From: an uncultured Cellvibrio sp.
GTDB lineage: Bacteria > Pseudomonadota > Gammaproteobacteria > Pseudomonadales > Cellvibrionaceae
Assembly: GCA_946481095.1 (NCBI GenBank)
Contig: CAMLML010000006.1
Coordinates: 1-64,000, forward strand
Direction of reading: 5' to 3'
Length of the DNA: 64,000 bases
Shown: positions 63,490 to 64,000 of the stretch, in pieces
How the letters are laid out: each line of letters begins with the position of its first letter
Position numbering within the stretch: the first letter of the stretch is position 1
Program-made: the position numbers and the translations under genes
Notes under the pieces: model-generated
What the model saw: only the letters and a program-made list of their open reading frames with translations
Told to the model about the DNA's origin: nothing
Database searches by the model: none

Positions 63490-64000
63490 TTAACGAATAT
63501 AACGATTGATAATATTTTCGTAGAGTTCCTGACGACCGCTCTGCAATTTCAACTCGCCGCCTGTGTTACCTATCTCTGCCAGCTGTTGCAGTGTCAATTT
63601 ACCTTGTTCAAATTCAGCACCTTTGCCTGAATCGAATGATGAGTAACGCTCCCGGCGCATAGCTTCAAGAGGTGACTTTTGCAGCAGGTTGTCTGCAATA
63701 ATCAAAGCGCGGGCGAAGGTATCCATACCGCCAATATGACCATAAAAAAGATCTACCGGATCAGGTGAATTGCGGCGCGCTTTCGCATCGAAATTGACTC
63801 CGCCACCTTGCAAACCACCACTGCGCAACAATACCAGCATCATTTCCACTGTTTCGTTGATGTTGTAAGGGAATTGATCTGTATCCCAGGCATTTTGGTA
63901 ATCACCACGGTTGGCATCCAAAGAACCTAACATGCCTGCATCAGCAGCCGTTTGCATGTCATGGCACATAGTGTGGCCAGCAAGAGTGGCGTGGTTGGTT
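63490..64000 (-). CDS. xylA: Xylose isomerase, 5' part cut by right window edge
   Basis: 170 C-terminal codons seen; start lies right of the window. NHATLAGH at the edge, [20 protein letters not shown] (metal-binding Asp/Glu region), [34 protein letters not shown] and [16 protein letters not shown] match the E. coli XylA C-terminus block for block. It converts D-xylose to D-xylulose; a plant-wall-degrading host fits. Confidence 0.95.
   Translation of the reverse strand, partial: TNHATLAGHTMCHDMQTAADAGMLGSLDANRGDYQNAWDTDQFPYNINETVEMMLVLLRSGGLQGGGVNFDAKARRNSPDPVDLFYGHIGGMDTFARALIIADNLLQKSPLEAMRRERYSSFDSGKGAEFEQGKLTLQQLAEIGNTGGELKLQSGRQELYENIINRYIR

Noticed and set aside
1..64000. tRNA, rRNA, transposase or integrase genes
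   Set aside because: No tRNA cloverleaf, rRNA block or transposase-type protein was recognised on reading both strands; a tRNAscan or IS search was not possible.

Overview
The window reads as chromosomal DNA of a plant-polysaccharide-degrading gammaproteobacterium, most likely Cellvibrio or a close relative. The evidence is a set of secreted enzymes with long polyserine linkers (pectate lyase, GH5 mannanase with a CBM10-like and a PKD module), pseudomonad-type gene order (hisI-hisE-tatABC; dksA-gluQ-cbrX-cbrA-cbrB-crcZ-pcnB-folK-panB), and moderate G+C. No rRNA, tRNA, CRISPR array or insertion sequence was recognised.

Layout. 1-2.3 kb: bioF (cut by the left edge) and bioB on the minus strand behind a near-perfect BirA operator. 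2.4-5.2 kb: ispB, then fabA-fabB. 5.3-9.7 kb: a RidA-like lipoprotein, an rRNA/tRNA 2'-O-methyltransferase homologue, and an LRR membrane protein coupled to an RmlD-like reductase. 9.8-14.2 kb: FAD oxidoreductase, aldo/keto reductase, hisI, hisE, tatABC. 14.2-19.6 kb: a five-gene cassette matching the uncharacterised Salmonella STM4015-STM4014-STM4013-STM4012-STM4011 set (WGR/LRR protein, ATP-grasp, sulfatase-fold hydrolase, two radical SAM proteins). This is the best candidate for an undescribed system. 19.6-23.0 kb: an ECF sigma/ChrR-type anti-sigma pair and a divergent DUF4397 lipoprotein, with matching TGATC-N16-CGTA promoters for both directions. 23.1-29.8 kb: ugd, dsbA, and a MacB/LolCDE-like exporter with its adaptor. 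30-35.7 kb: two L,D-transpeptidases, then a duplicated pair of secreted Ser-linker proteins, the second a PL1 pectate lyase. 35.8-37.5 kb: XRE-ImmA/DUF4411 toxin-antitoxin-like pair. 37.7-50.5 kb: uppP, a lipoprotein, a DMT transporter, then the Cbr block with an unannotated CrcZ-type sRNA. 50.5-54.3 kb: a candidate new sRNA, LysE exporter, lipoprotein, srkA, cysE. 54.7-56.6 kb: mannanase. 56.9-64 kb: CPA2 antiporter, NarK with a sigma-54 promoter, PP2C-kinase fusion, S41 protease lipoprotein, and xylA (cut by the right edge).

How it fits together. CbrAB, sigma-54 and CrcZ form the carbon-catabolite control circuit known from Pseudomonas. CA-rich AAYAAYAA-type motifs, which CrcZ sequesters Hfq/Crc from in Pseudomonas, also occur immediately before cbrX and in the mannanase leader. 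This suggests feedback on the sensor and control of a plant-wall enzyme. All functions are assigned by reading motifs and recalling families; no search was run.
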